A stretch of DNA of 34,587 nucleotides from Fusobacterium sp. (lineage in GTDB: Bacteria > Fusobacteriota > Fusobacteriia > Fusobacteriales > Fusobacteriaceae). The notes below the pieces were generated by a model. It had not been told where the DNA came from. It saw nothing but the letters and a program-made list of their open reading frames with translations, and did not search any database. Positions within the stretch are counted from its first letter, which is position 1, and each line of letters opens with the position of its first letter. The position numbers and the translations under genes were made by a program. This document shows positions 25,868 to 33,677 of this stretch, piece by piece. The stretch covers positions 1-34,587 of the forward strand of contig DXWL01000019.1 in the NCBI GenBank assembly GCA_019416865.1, read 5' to 3'.

Positions 25868-26338
25868 ATGGAATTTACACATTTTAACGAAGATGGAAAA
25901 GCTCATATGGTAGATGTGAGTGATAAAAAGAAAACCAAAAGAACTGCAACAGCCTTTGGTAAGATAAAAGTTTCTAAAGAAATAATCTCAAAACTTATAA
26001 ACAGAGAAGTGGAAAAAGGAGATGTTTTGGGAGTTGCAAGAGTTGCAGGGATAATGGGAATGAAAAAAACAGCAGAGCTTATTCCAATGTGTCATCCAAT
26101 TTTTATGTCAGGTTGTGATATTGAATTTAAAATTATGGAAGAGGAGTGTGAAATCCATATTTTTGCCACAGGGAAAACTGTGGGAGAAACAGGAATAGAG
26201 ATGGAGGCTCTTACAGGAGTAAATATAGCAGCTCTTACAATTTATGATATGTGTAAAAGTATTGATAAGAGAATGGTTATTTCTGATATACATCTGCTTA
26301 CAAAAACAGGCGGAAAGAGCGGAGATTTTCAGTATTAG
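25868..26338 (+). CDS. moaC: Cyclic pyranopterin monophosphate synthase
   Basis: 156 residues, normal for MoaC. It converts the MoaA product to cyclic pyranopterin monophosphate. Conserved stretches are RTATAFGKIKVS, GVARVAGIMGMKKTAELIPM, MCHPI with the active-site His, EMEALTGVNIAALTIYDMCK with the catalytic Lys following, and the end KTGGKSGDFQY. The open frame can be extended 25 codons to 25793, inside the preceding gene, but ATG 25868, directly after the GGGGTG site and the upstream stop, gives the family-typical MEFTHFNEDGKAHMVDVS start. Confidence 0.95.
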   Translation: MEFTHFNEDGKAHMVDVSDKKKTKRTATAFGKIKVSKEIISKLINREVEKGDVLGVARVAGIMGMKKTAELIPMCHPIFMSGCDIEFKIMEEECEIHIFATGKTVGETGIEMEALTGVNIAALTIYDMCKSIDKRMVISDIHLLTKTGGKSGDFQY

Positions 26339-26353
26339 TTTCAGGAGGAAGAG

Positions 26354-27088
26354 ATGAAAAAATTTTTGATTTTGGTTTTAGGTGTAGTGATGTCTGTTTC
26401 TGTTTTTTCAAAAGAGATAATGGTAAGTGCAGCAGCAAGTCTTAAAAATTGTCTTGAAGAGATTATTCCTCAATATGAAAAAGATAGTAAAAATACAGTT
26501 GTCTTAAATCTTGGTGGTTCAGGTACACTTAGAACACAGATAGAAAAAGGGGCAGAGGTGGATATTTTTATATCTGCAAATCAAACAAATGTAAAGAGAT
26601 TAGTTGAAAAAAATATTGTAAAAAAAGAGAATGCCTATGATTTTCTTTCAAATATATTGATACTGGTAAAAAGCCCTTACAGTAGAAGTGAGATAAATTC
26701 TATAGAGGGATTAAGAAACAGTGATGTATATGTAGCTGTTGGAAATCCTGAAACAGCTCCTGTTGGAAATTATACTCTTCAGGCTCTTAAAAATCTTGGA
26801 ATATTTGATACAATGAATCAAGAAAAGATTGTTTATGCTAAAGATGTAACTGCAACAGCACAGTATGTAGATATGGGAGAGGCTGATTTTGGTATAATCT
26901 ATGATTCTGATAAGAACAGAATGAAAAATCCTATAGTTGTAGAAAGTTTTCCAGAGGATTCTCATGACAGAATAATATACTCTCTTGCTCTTATGAACAA
27001 TAATAAAGATACAGAGGAATTTTTTGAATTTTTGAAAAAAGACAGTACAAAAGAGATATTTAAAAAGCACGGATTTATAGTGATGTAA
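26354..27088 (+). CDS. modA: Molybdate ABC transporter substrate-binding protein
   Basis: A 244-residue periplasmic binding protein. The first 20 residues are a cleavable signal peptide (MKKFLILVLGVVMSVSVFSK) without a lipobox Cys. The mature start EIMVSAAASLKN has the Ala-Ser-Leu typical of ModA oxyanion binding; LGGSGTLRTQIEKGAEVDIFISA supplies the second oxyanion-contact loop. YAKDVTATAQYVDMGEADFGIIY is typical of the family. Start ATG 26354 follows AGGAGG. It is in line with moaC and modB, supplying molybdate (or tungstate) for the cofactor. Confidence 0.94.
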   Translation: MKKFLILVLGVVMSVSVFSKEIMVSAAASLKNCLEEIIPQYEKDSKNTVVLNLGGSGTLRTQIEKGAEVDIFISANQTNVKRLVEKNIVKKENAYDFLSNILILVKSPYSRSEINSIEGLRNSDVYVAVGNPETAPVGNYTLQALKNLGIFDTMNQEKIVYAKDVTATAQYVDMGEADFGIIYDSDKNRMKNPIVVESFPEDSHDRIIYSLALMNNNKDTEEFFEFLKKDSTKEIFKKHGFIVM

Positions 27089-27089
27089 T

Positions 27090-27755
27090 ATGTTGTCAGT
27101 GATAAAAAATTCACTTACTGTGGCTTTTTTTGGGATAATTATAACCACAGTTTTATCTCTTATAATTATTTTTATAAGAGGGTATCTTCCAAAAAAAATA
27201 AAAGGGATTGTGGATATTATAGTAACGCTTCCTCTTTTTATTCCCCCATCAGTGAGCGGATATTTCATACTTTCTGTTTTTGGAATACAGGGATTTATAG
27301 GAAAACCTCTTTATGAAATTTTTGGAATAAGATTTACTTTTACCTTATACGGAGCTGTTCTTGCTGGGGTGATAGTTGCTGTTCCAATTGTTTATCAAAG
27401 TATAAAACTTGCTATGTTGTCAATAGAGAGAGAATATATTGAAGAGGCTCTTCTTCTTGGGGCAGATAGATTTCAGCTTTTTAAAGAGGTAATTTTCCCA
27501 ATGTGCAAAAATGGTATTCTTGCAGGGATAATTTTGGGGACAGGAAGAATTTTAGGTGAATTTGGAGCTACCCTTATGGTTGCTGGAAATATTCCCAACA
27601 AAACTCAAACTCTTCCTCTTGCAATCTATTCAGCTGTAGAAAATGGTGAAGATGAAAAGGGGCTTATACTTGTTCTTATTGTTTTATGGATAAGTGTAAC
27701 GATTATGTTTTTATATAATATTTTGAAAAAAAGGAGCGGAAGCATAGATGTATAA
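27090..27755 (+). CDS. modB: Molybdate ABC transporter permease
   Basis: A 221-residue inner-membrane permease with about five hydrophobic segments. The cytoplasmic EAA loop that contacts the ATPase reads EEALLLGADRFQLFKEVIFP, followed by GTGRILGEFGATLMVAGN, typical of ModB/CysT. The gene starts one base after the modA stop with no ribosome site of its own, implying translational coupling. It overlaps the next gene by 8 bases. The ATPase gene modC, which usually follows modB, is not in this window, so the ATPase must be encoded elsewhere. Confidence 0.93.
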   Translation: MLSVIKNSLTVAFFGIIITTVLSLIIIFIRGYLPKKIKGIVDIIVTLPLFIPPSVSGYFILSVFGIQGFIGKPLYEIFGIRFTFTLYGAVLAGVIVAVPIVYQSIKLAMLSIEREYIEEALLLGADRFQLFKEVIFPMCKNGILAGIILGTGRILGEFGATLMVAGNIPNKTQTLPLAIYSAVENGEDEKGLILVLIVLWISVTIMFLYNILKKRSGSIDV

Positions 27756-28242
27756 AGTTGCAATAATAACTGTAAGTGATAAAGGATTTGCAGGGCAGAG
27801 AGAGGATATAACAGGAGCAGAACTTCAGAAGATGGTTGATGGAGATAAAAATTACTGTACTGTTTTAAAAGAAATAATTCCTGATGAACGTATTATTATT
27901 GCTGATAAGCTTAGAAATATTACAGATAAAGGTGAAGCGGATCTGATAATTACAAACGGAGGAACAGGATTTTCAGAAAGAGATGTAACTCCTGAGGCAA
28001 CTCTTGATGTTATAGAAAGAGAAGCAAGAGGTATTGCTGAATACATGAGAATGCAGTCTATGAATATTACAAAAAGAGCTATGTTAAGCCGTAGTGTATG
28101 TGGTATAAGGAAAAAGACTGTAATATTAAATCTTCCTGGAAGCCCAAAGGGAGCTTGTGAAAATTTTGAATTTGTGATGGATACTCTTGTTCATGCTCTT
28201 GATATTTTAAAGGGAAATGCTTCTGAATGTGCAAGAAAATAA
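27748..28242 (+). CDS. mog: MogA/MoaB-type molybdopterin adenylyltransferase
   Basis: 164 residues, a single MoCF-binding domain. VAIITVSDKGFAGQREDITG is the N-terminal family motif; TNGGTGFSERDVTPEATL holds the substrate-binding GGTG and catalytic Asp; VILNLPGSPKGACENFEFV is the C-terminal signature. It activates molybdopterin by adenylation for metal insertion. The start overlaps modB by 8 bases behind AAAGGAG. It is the last gene of the cofactor operon; an inverted-repeat element follows immediately. Confidence 0.93.
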   Translation: MYKVAIITVSDKGFAGQREDITGAELQKMVDGDKNYCTVLKEIIPDERIIIADKLRNITDKGEADLIITNGGTGFSERDVTPEATLDVIEREARGIAEYMRMQSMNITKRAMLSRSVCGIRKKTVILNLPGSPKGACENFEFVMDTLVHALDILKGNASECARK

Positions 28243-28244
28243 AT

Positions 28245-28420
28245 GGGTCTGTTGTAACTTTATAAAAATAAAATTCTCGATATTAAAAATGCTTTCGTAA
28301 TTTATGCAGTGAACTGAATGCTAAAAAATGATATGTTTGAACGAAGTGAGTTTATCATTTTTAGTGAAGTAAGCAATATAAATAGAAACCATTTTTTCTT
28401 AGAGAATTTTATTTTTATAA
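28245..28420 (+). repeat. Dispersed inverted-repeat element, copy B, with terminal inverted repeats
   Basis: Closely related to the minus strand of 1-131. It is bounded by an exact 18-bp inverted repeat, TATAAAAATAAAATTCTC (28261-28278) and GAGAATTTTATTTTTATA (28402-28419). Inside is a hairpin, 28321-28333 with 28353-28364, around the shared loop TGAACGAAGTGAGTT. It fills the gap between two convergent genes and ends three bases before the stop codon of the minus-strand gene, so it could act as a two-way terminator. The TIRs also fit a MITE. Confidence 0.75.
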
Positions 28421-28422
28421 GT

Positions 28423-28908
28423 TTATTTTTTTAATCTTTCCACATAATCACGAATCTCTTCAGCACATTTTCTTGCATATTCTACATGAGGAGATGTGCT
28501 TTTAACTCCTATCCCTTTTACATAAAGTGTTCTTAAAACATAAGTTCCTTTATCAGTGTCGATATTTAGAAATACTTGTGTAATAAGAGATTTTATATTA
28601 CTTTTTTTTGTGATTCCCACATCACCTATTGTAATCTCTTTTATAGATTCTATTGGGATATCGTAAACTGTATCTTTTCTCCATGCCATAACAAGAAAAC
28701 AAAGTACCTTTTTTTTCTCATCTATAAAGAAAGTAAGAGCATTACAATCCCATCTTTTTGAAATTCTGTAACCTTTTGCTGTCATTTCAGCAAGTCTTTT
28801 ATCTCTTCTGGGAAGATTTTTTACTTTTGCCTCAGAGCTTGATGACCATAAACTGTACAGAAGAAATAACCCTAAAATTAAAATAATTAGTAAATAATTA
28901 AAAGCCAT
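28423..28908 (-). CDS. Membrane-anchored protein of unknown function
   Basis: 161 residues. Residues about 4-20 (YLLIILILGLFLLYSLW) form one transmembrane anchor or uncleaved signal, followed by a basic stretch (KVKNLPRRDKR) that predicts the soluble part on the cytoplasmic side. The rest, with a run of beta-type segments (TFFIDEKKKVLCFLV, YDIPIESIKEITIGD, GTYVLRTLYVKGIGV), resembles a PH-like or YdjO-like fold only in a general way. I do not recognise the family. The start ATG 28908 follows GGGGGAC. It is convergent with the molybdenum operon and 56 bases downstream of the XRE-cupin gene, so it may be co-transcribed with it. Confidence 0.75.
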   Translation of the reverse strand: MAFNYLLIILILGLFLLYSLWSSSSEAKVKNLPRRDKRLAEMTAKGYRISKRWDCNALTFFIDEKKKVLCFLVMAWRKDTVYDIPIESIKEITIGDVGITKKSNIKSLITQVFLNIDTDKGTYVLRTLYVKGIGVKSTSPHVEYARKCAEEIRDYVERLKK

Positions 28909-28964
28909 TTTAATTTGTCCCCCTTAAAAAATTACATTAAAGTGAAATTCCATTATAGTGAAAA

Positions 28965-29501
28965 CTATTTTCTGCTTGAGAACCAATAAACTACAGATTT
29001 TTCATCAATAGGATTTCTGTATCTGTGTGGTGTAAAAGATTTTATAAATATTGTATCCCCTGCATTTAAACAGTATTTTTCTCTGTCTAAATCTATTTCA
29101 AGCTGACCTTCTATTACCACTCCCACTTCGTCATATGAATGTCCCCATGACATATCACTGTATTGGTCAGATTTGTGTTCTATTGTTATTACTATTCCGT
29201 TTATACTGTTTTTTCCTACAATAATATTTTCAACTTTTACTTGTGAATCTGGATATGAAAATATCTCTTGACGTTCTTCAAGTTTTGTAACAGGAGAATC
29301 ACTGGCATTCTCATCTAAAAGTTCCATAAGATTTACATTAAGAGCTTGACATATCTGCTGAAGATTACTTATAGAAGGGCTGTTCATATCCCTTTCGATA
29401 TTACTTAAAAAACCTACAGAAAGTTTAGTTATATCAGCAAGTTCTTTAAGTGTGTAGTTCATTTTCTTTCTTGATCTTTTTATTCTCTCCCCTAAAGTCA
29501 A
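28965..29501 (-). CDS. XRE-family regulator with C-terminal cupin domain
   Basis: 178 residues. Residues 3-60 form an XRE helix-turn-helix (LGERIKRSRKKMNYTLKELA, LSVGFLSNIERD, PSISNLQQICQAL). Residues about 105-178 form a cupin (SYDEVGVVIEGQLEIDLD, LNAGDTIFIKSFTPHRYRNP), the layout of regulators that bind a small ligand. The start is TTG 29501 with GGAGG nine bases upstream; a longer frame to 29624 would add a hydrophobic N-terminus not found in this family. It is divergent from the PTS-like/serine deaminase operon, which it probably controls. Confidence 0.9.
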   Translation of the reverse strand: MTLGERIKRSRKKMNYTLKELADITKLSVGFLSNIERDMNSPSISNLQQICQALNVNLMELLDENASDSPVTKLEERQEIFSYPDSQVKVENIIVGKNSINGIVITIEHKSDQYSDMSWGHSYDEVGVVIEGQLEIDLDREKYCLNAGDTIFIKSFTPHRYRNPIDEKSVVYWFSSRK

Positions 29502-29658
29502 TTTTTCAAACCTCCATAATATAATAATCAGTAACATTATATCACATATTGAAAAAATAGCATACACTTTGAATTTTGTTATATTCATTTTTTTGAAAAA
29601 CGAGTGTAATTTTAAAAAAAACAAAAAAATTTTAAAATAATGAAAAAAAGGTGAATAA

Positions 29659-29673
29659 TCTCAAAAAATGAGA
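29659..29673. promoter_or_regulatory. Palindrome TCTCA-AAAAA-TGAGA, possible operator
   Basis: A perfect 5-bp inverted repeat with a 5-base spacer lies in the divergent region between the XRE-cupin gene and the PTS-like gene. It may be the operator of the XRE-cupin regulator. It resembles the sites before ygeX, but its spacer is two bases longer, so shared recognition is doubtful. Confidence 0.35.
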
Positions 29674-29734
29674 GGTCAGGAATAAAATTAATCATAAAAT
29701 TTGACAGAAAAATTTCAAAATACTGAAAAAATAT

Positions 29735-29763
29735 TTGCAATTATTTTTATACCATGATATACT
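29735..29763 (+). promoter_or_regulatory. Sigma70-type promoter of the PTS-like/serine deaminase operon
   Basis: TTGCAA (29735-29740) and TATACT (29758-29763) are separated by exactly 17 bases. Transcription would start near 29770, giving a leader of about 105 bases that contains two short hairpins (GTCTTT/AAAGAC and TACACT/AGTGTA). The rest of the 375-base gap (29502-29876) is AT-rich without other clear signals. Confidence 0.65.
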
Positions 29764-29876
29764 CAAAAATGTCTTTAAAAAAAGACTATCATTCGTAAAA
29801 AGTACACTAAATGTATTTTAAGTGTAGTTTAAAATTGTTTATGTATATTTAACAAAAAATAAGGAGTGTTTATCTA

Positions 29877-30890
29877 ATGGAAATTGTAAAAGGTGTAGTG
29901 TTATTATTAATCGTATTAGCAGGATTTTCTTTATTCAGTTTAAAAGCCCCTAAAGGTATGAAGGCAATGGGTGCTCTTGCAGGAGCAGCAACAGCTAGTT
30001 TCCTAGTAGAAGCTTTCCAATACTATGTTGGAGGAGATTTACTTGGATTTGCATTTTTAAAAGATGTTGGAGCAGCAGCAGGTTCTATGGGAGGAGTTGC
30101 AGCAGCAGCTTTAGTACCTATCGCACTTGGAGTTAACCCTACTTATGCAATACTTGTAGGTGTGTCAGTTGCTGGATTTGGAATTCTTCCTGGATTCTTA
30201 GCAGGATATGCTCTTTCTTTCATAGTTCCTCAAATTGAAAAAAGAGTTCCTCAAGGTTTAGATCTTATAGTAACAATATGTTTTGCAGCACCTCTAGCAA
30301 GAGCAATAGCAATGTTCTCATCACCACTAGTAAATTCAACACTTTTAAATATAGGTGGAATTCTTGAGTCAGCTTCTCATGCAAGTCCTATCTTAATGGG
30401 AATCATACTTGGAGGAATTATAACAGTTGTAGCAACTGCTCCTCTTTCTTCAATGGCTCTTACAGCAATGCTTGGACTTACAGGGACACCAATGGCAATA
30501 GGAGCTTTATCAGTAATGGGATCTTCATTCATGAACGGAGTATTCTTCCACAGAATGGGATTCGGAGATAAGAAAACAACAATCGCAGTTGCAATCGAGC
30601 CTTTAACACAGGCAGACATCATTTCAGCAAACCCTGTTCCAGTATATGTAACAAACTTTATAGGAGGAGCTCTTGCAGGAGTAATAGTTGCACTTTATGG
30701 ACTTGTAAACCAAGCAACAGGAACAGCAACTCCAATAGCTGGACTTATGGTAATGTATGGATTCAATCACCCTATGGTAGTTACAAAAGTTGCTCTTATG
30801 TGTGCAGCAGCAGGAATATTTGCAGGTTGGTTAGGATCAATAATATTCAAAAACTACAAAATAAAAACTATTTATGATATCAGAGGATAA
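29877..30890 (+). CDS. PTS EIIC-like membrane transporter (PTS_EIIC_2 type)
   Basis: A 337-residue membrane protein with about 9-10 hydrophobic segments. Features are VGGDLLGFAFLKDVGAAAGSMGG, NPTYAILVGVSVAGFGILPGF, MGSSFMNGVFFHRMGFGDKKTT and VPVYVTNFIGGALAGVIVALYG, which fit the EIIC-like family used for uncharacterised phosphotransferase permeases. No EIIA or EIIB domain or phosphorylatable Cys/His module is fused or adjacent. The start ATG 29877 has AAGGAG. Fourteen bases downstream lies L-serine deaminase, so uptake of serine or a related amino acid is at least as likely as uptake of a sugar. Substrate and energy coupling are unknown. Confidence 0.75.
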   Translation: MEIVKGVVLLLIVLAGFSLFSLKAPKGMKAMGALAGAATASFLVEAFQYYVGGDLLGFAFLKDVGAAAGSMGGVAAAALVPIALGVNPTYAILVGVSVAGFGILPGFLAGYALSFIVPQIEKRVPQGLDLIVTICFAAPLARAIAMFSSPLVNSTLLNIGGILESASHASPILMGIILGGIITVVATAPLSSMALTAMLGLTGTPMAIGALSVMGSSFMNGVFFHRMGFGDKKTTIAVAIEPLTQADIISANPVPVYVTNFIGGALAGVIVALYGLVNQATGTATPIAGLMVMYGFNHPMVVTKVALMCAAAGIFAGWLGSIIFKNYKIKTIYDIRG

Positions 30891-30904
30891 TTGGGAGAGA
30901 AAAA

Positions 30905-32116
30905 ATGGATAGTTTAAAAGAATTATTTAAAATAGGATGTGGACCTTCAAGCTCTCATACAATGGGTCCTGAAAGAGCAGCTAAGAAATTTGGAAAAGAA
31001 AATGAAAATGCTGAAAGCTTCAGAGTAGAACTTTATGGAAGTCTTGCAGCGACAGGAAAAGGACATCTTACAGATTGGATTATAGAGGAAACTTTAAAAC
31101 CAAGACATACAGAAATAGTATGGATGCCTGAATATGTTCACCCATACCACACAAACGGAATGAAATTTATAGCTCTTGATAAAGAGGGAAATACTCTTAA
31201 TGAATGGCTTGTATTCTCAGTTGGAGGAGGAACAATAAAAGATCTTTCTGATTCAGGAAGTAAAACTGAAGAGGTTTATAAGCTTAACAAGCTTGATGAT
31301 ATAATAAAATGGTGTAAAGAAAATAATAAAGAACTTTGGCAGTATGTTGAAGAGTGTGAAGGAGAGGATATTTGGGCACACCTTAAAGATATCCTTGATA
31401 CAATGCACAATGCTGTTTCTGAAGGAATAGAAAAAGATGGAATTCTTCCAGGAAAACTAAGACTTCAAAGAAGAGCTAAAGGATTTTTCGATAAAATAGA
31501 AGGACAACACAACTATCATGTGATAACTAAAAAAATATTTGCTTATGCTCTTGCAGTAGCTGAACAAAACAGCAGTGCAGGAACAATAGTAACAGCACCA
31601 ACTTGTGGAGCAGCAGGGGTAATCCCAGGACTGTTAAGAGCCATGAGAGAGGAACACAACTTAAGCGAAGAAACTTGTTTAAGAGCTCTTGCAATAGGAG
31701 GACTTATAGGAAATCTTATTAAGCAGAATGCAACAATATCAGGTGCAGAAGCTGGATGTCAAGCAGAGATAGGAGCAGCTTGTTCAATGGCTTCAGCTAT
31801 GGCAGCATATATTTTAGGCGGAACACTTGAGCAGATAGAATATGCAGCAGAGATGGGAATGGAACATCATCTTGGAATGACTTGCGATCCTGTAGGGGGA
31901 TATGTACAGATTCCATGTATTGAAAGAAATGCCATTGTTGCAGTTAGATCTTTAAATACAGCTGATTATGCTCTGTCTACTGACGGAATGCATACAATAA
32001 GTTTTGACCAAGTTGTTGTAACAATGAAGGAAACAGGAAAAGATATGTGCCCTTCATATAAGGAAACATCAATTGGCGGACTTGCAAAATATTACGAACA
32101 ATTCCTTAAAGATTAA
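30905..32116 (+). CDS. sdaA: L-serine ammonia-lyase, iron-sulfur dependent, single chain
   Basis: A 403-residue enzyme turning L-serine into pyruvate and ammonia. The beta-domain start LFKIGCGPSSSHTMGPERAAK is diagnostic of the SdaA/SdaB type. The alpha domain carries the cluster cysteines in TAPTCGAAGVIPG and MTCDPVGGYVQIPCIERNA, with GAEAGCQAEIGAACSMASAM between. Length is somewhat short of E. coli SdaA (454) but all motifs are present. Start ATG 30905 follows GGGAGAG, 14 bases after the EIIC-like gene. A bidirectional signal is absent, and a terminator follows at 32171. It feeds pyruvate fermentation, as does diaminopropionate lyase upstream. Confidence 0.95.
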   Translation: MDSLKELFKIGCGPSSSHTMGPERAAKKFGKENENAESFRVELYGSLAATGKGHLTDWIIEETLKPRHTEIVWMPEYVHPYHTNGMKFIALDKEGNTLNEWLVFSVGGGTIKDLSDSGSKTEEVYKLNKLDDIIKWCKENNKELWQYVEECEGEDIWAHLKDILDTMHNAVSEGIEKDGILPGKLRLQRRAKGFFDKIEGQHNYHVITKKIFAYALAVAEQNSSAGTIVTAPTCGAAGVIPGLLRAMREEHNLSEETCLRALAIGGLIGNLIKQNATISGAEAGCQAEIGAACSMASAMAAYILGGTLEQIEYAAEMGMEHHLGMTCDPVGGYVQIPCIERNAIVAVRSLNTADYALSTDGMHTISFDQVVVTMKETGKDMCPSYKETSIGGLAKYYEQFLKD

Positions 32117-32170
32117 CATAAGTTAATCCATGAATAAATCACCCAACCCATAAAAATATAATCAAGGAAG

Positions 32171-32208
32171 ACGGCTTTGTGCAGAGTAATTTGTACAGAG
32201 CCGTTTTT
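32171..32208 (+). terminator. Intrinsic terminator after serine deaminase
   Basis: Left arm 32171-32183 (ACGGCTTTGTGCA) and right arm 32192-32204 (TGTACAGAGCCGT) form a 13-bp stem with G-T pairs, an 8-base loop and a following TTTTT. It ends the PTS-like/serine deaminase transcript. Confidence 0.88.
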
Positions 32209-32316
32209 CATTTTAAGTTTCTCCATTAATATATATGTAATATAATCAAGGTGGATATTTTTTTGAATATAGCTTATAATAAAAATAGTCGAATCTATAA
32301 TTTTTCAGGAGGGAAG

Positions 32317-33204
32317 ATGAATTATTTAGGGGAAAGTTTTGCATTTATAACAGCTGTAGGGTGGGCTATAAGTTCTATAATTTTTGAACTGGCAGCTAAA
32401 AGAAGTGATAGTTTGAGTGTTAATGTTATAAGACTTATAATGGGAATAGTTTTTTTGGGAATAATTACTCTGTTTACAAAAGGTATGTTTCTTCCTATGG
32501 ACTCAACTGCTCATAACTGGACTTTCTTAGGGATATCTGGTGCAATAGGACTTTTTATAGGGGATATGTTTTTGTATGAAGCTTATGTTTTGATAGGAGC
32601 AAGAATATGTATGCTTTTTATGACTCTTACTCCTCTTATAGTGGGAAGTTTTGGTTTCATCATTCTTGGTGAAAAGATGACTCTTATTCAAACAGCAGCA
32701 ATGTTTATCACTTGTTCAGGTATACTTATGGTTGTATTAAAACCTAAAAATAAAAATTCCTCAGAGGAAACAAAGCTTTCTTCTAAAGGAATACTTTTTA
32801 TAATTCTAGCAGTAACTTTTGAAGCTCTTGGAAATATATTTACTAAAATAGGTTCGGCAGGGTATGATTCAAGCTCATCTACACAGATAAGAATGATATG
32901 TGCCTTTGGTGTGTTTATTGTATATATAACTTTAAAGAGAAGATGGAAGCATATTTTCAGAGCTTTTTCAGACAGAAAACTTATGATATATATTGCAGGG
33001 GGAACTATAAGTGCCACAGTGGGAATAACTTTTCTTGTATCAGCTTTCAATATGATAAATACAGGTGTAGCCTCTACAATTTCTTCAATAAGTCCAGTTC
33101 TTGTAATACCTATATCAATGGTTGTATTTAAAGAAAAAATAAAGGTAAAAGAGATAATAGGTGCTTTTGTATCAGTTGCCGGTATAGCTCTATTTTTCTT
33201 ATAA
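32317..33204 (+). CDS. EamA/DMT-family transporter
   Basis: A 295-residue membrane protein with ten hydrophobic segments in two EamA repeats. The first repeat begins GESFAFITAVGWAISSIIFE and ends with GEKMTLIQTAAMFITCSGIL; the second begins ILFIILAVTFEALGNIFTK and ends FKEKIKVKEIIGAFVSVAGIAL. The Gly-Glu/Lys-Glu-Lys segment before each last helix is typical of drug/metabolite exporters. ATG 32317 follows AGGAGGG; the frame can be extended to 32251 without a ribosome site. It lies after a terminator and is probably transcribed alone. The substrate, often an amino acid or metabolite, cannot be told. Confidence 0.9.
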   Translation: MNYLGESFAFITAVGWAISSIIFELAAKRSDSLSVNVIRLIMGIVFLGIITLFTKGMFLPMDSTAHNWTFLGISGAIGLFIGDMFLYEAYVLIGARICMLFMTLTPLIVGSFGFIILGEKMTLIQTAAMFITCSGILMVVLKPKNKNSSEETKLSSKGILFIILAVTFEALGNIFTKIGSAGYDSSSSTQIRMICAFGVFIVYITLKRRWKHIFRAFSDRKLMIYIAGGTISATVGITFLVSAFNMINTGVASTISSISPVLVIPISMVVFKEKIKVKEIIGAFVSVAGIALFFL

Positions 33205-33235
33205 AATATAAAAAAGAATTATTTTATGGTAGATT

Positions 33236-33400
33236 TTACTTTTTTTCTATTTTAATATTTTTTATTTTTAATTCTTTTAATTTCATTTTTGAAAATCTAT
33301 TATTTCTGTCAACAAGGAGAGAAACGGGAACACAAATTTTTGTATTTTGATTTATCTCTTTAACAGCAAGATATACAAGAATAGAGATTTTATTCTCCAA
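33236..33400 (-). pseudogene. C-terminal remnant of the nuclease-like gene (second module)
   Basis: The minus strand encodes about 54 residues, including VYLAVKEINQNTKICVPVSL and RNNRFSKMKLKELKIKN, nearly identical to the last quarter of the intact 196-residue gene at 33678-34268. The upstream three quarters is absent, and an in-frame stop precedes the retained part, so it is a decayed copy. It sits directly downstream of RNA copy 1, where the intact gene sits relative to RNA copy 2. Confidence 0.85.
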
Positions 33401-33411
33401 ATTTTAATTAT

Positions 33412-33599
33412 AAAAAAAGTCCTAAACTTTTGAAAAGTAGGACTTTTTTATCATTACAGTGGGATATCTTTTGAGTTGTTTTCCCTCAACGCTCTTCGTA
33501 GTATATATACAGCCCCTACGTGGGTTCTCGCCCTGTAATCAAGCAATACCACCGTTCTCCTTATACTCAAACGGTCGAGATTTAACATATTTCTTCTGT
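33412..33599 (-). ncRNA. Structured small RNA, copy 1 (with own promoter and terminator)
   Basis: A predicted transcript of about 188 nt, from near 33599 to the T tract at 33412. It shares long blocks with copy 2: AAATATGTTAAATCTCG, TTGAGGGAAAACAACT and AAAGATATCCCACTGTA. Hairpin ACCGTT/AACGGT encloses the loop GAGTATAAGGAG; a second hairpin CGTAG/CTACG encloses GGGGCT. Both stems differ in sequence in copy 2 but remain paired. The 3' end is an intrinsic terminator with stem AAGTCCTA/TAGGACTT and a T7 tract. I cannot name it with certainty. Conserved Fusobacteriales RNA motifs have been described, and 6S RNA was considered. Confidence 0.8.
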
Positions 33600-33605
33600 A
33601 TAGTT

Positions 33606-33634
33606 ATTATACCTTTTTTTCTTTGATTTGTAAA
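33606..33634 (-). promoter_or_regulatory. Sigma70 promoter of RNA copy 1
   Basis: On the minus strand TTTACA (33634-33629) and TATAAT (33611-33606) are separated by exactly 17 bases. The block including these boxes is nearly identical before RNA copy 2. A strong constitutive promoter is expected. Confidence 0.88.
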
Positions 33635-33677
33635 GGTTTATCAATCTCTTAAAAAGGGAAGAAGTATTTTTATAATA

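Noticed and set aside
29502..29624. Hydrophobic N-terminal extension of the XRE-cupin regulator
   Set aside because: XRE-cupin regulators start directly at the HTH; TTG 29501 has a GGAGG site, and the extension would be an unlikely membrane segment.
29659..29673. A sixth enhancer site for the sigma54 activators
   Set aside because: The spacer is 5 bases instead of 3 and there is no -24/-12 promoter nearby; a sigma70 promoter is present instead.
33412..33599. Firm assignment as 6S RNA
   Set aside because: Size and own promoter fit, but the fold has several separate hairpins instead of one long stem with a central bubble; left unnamed.
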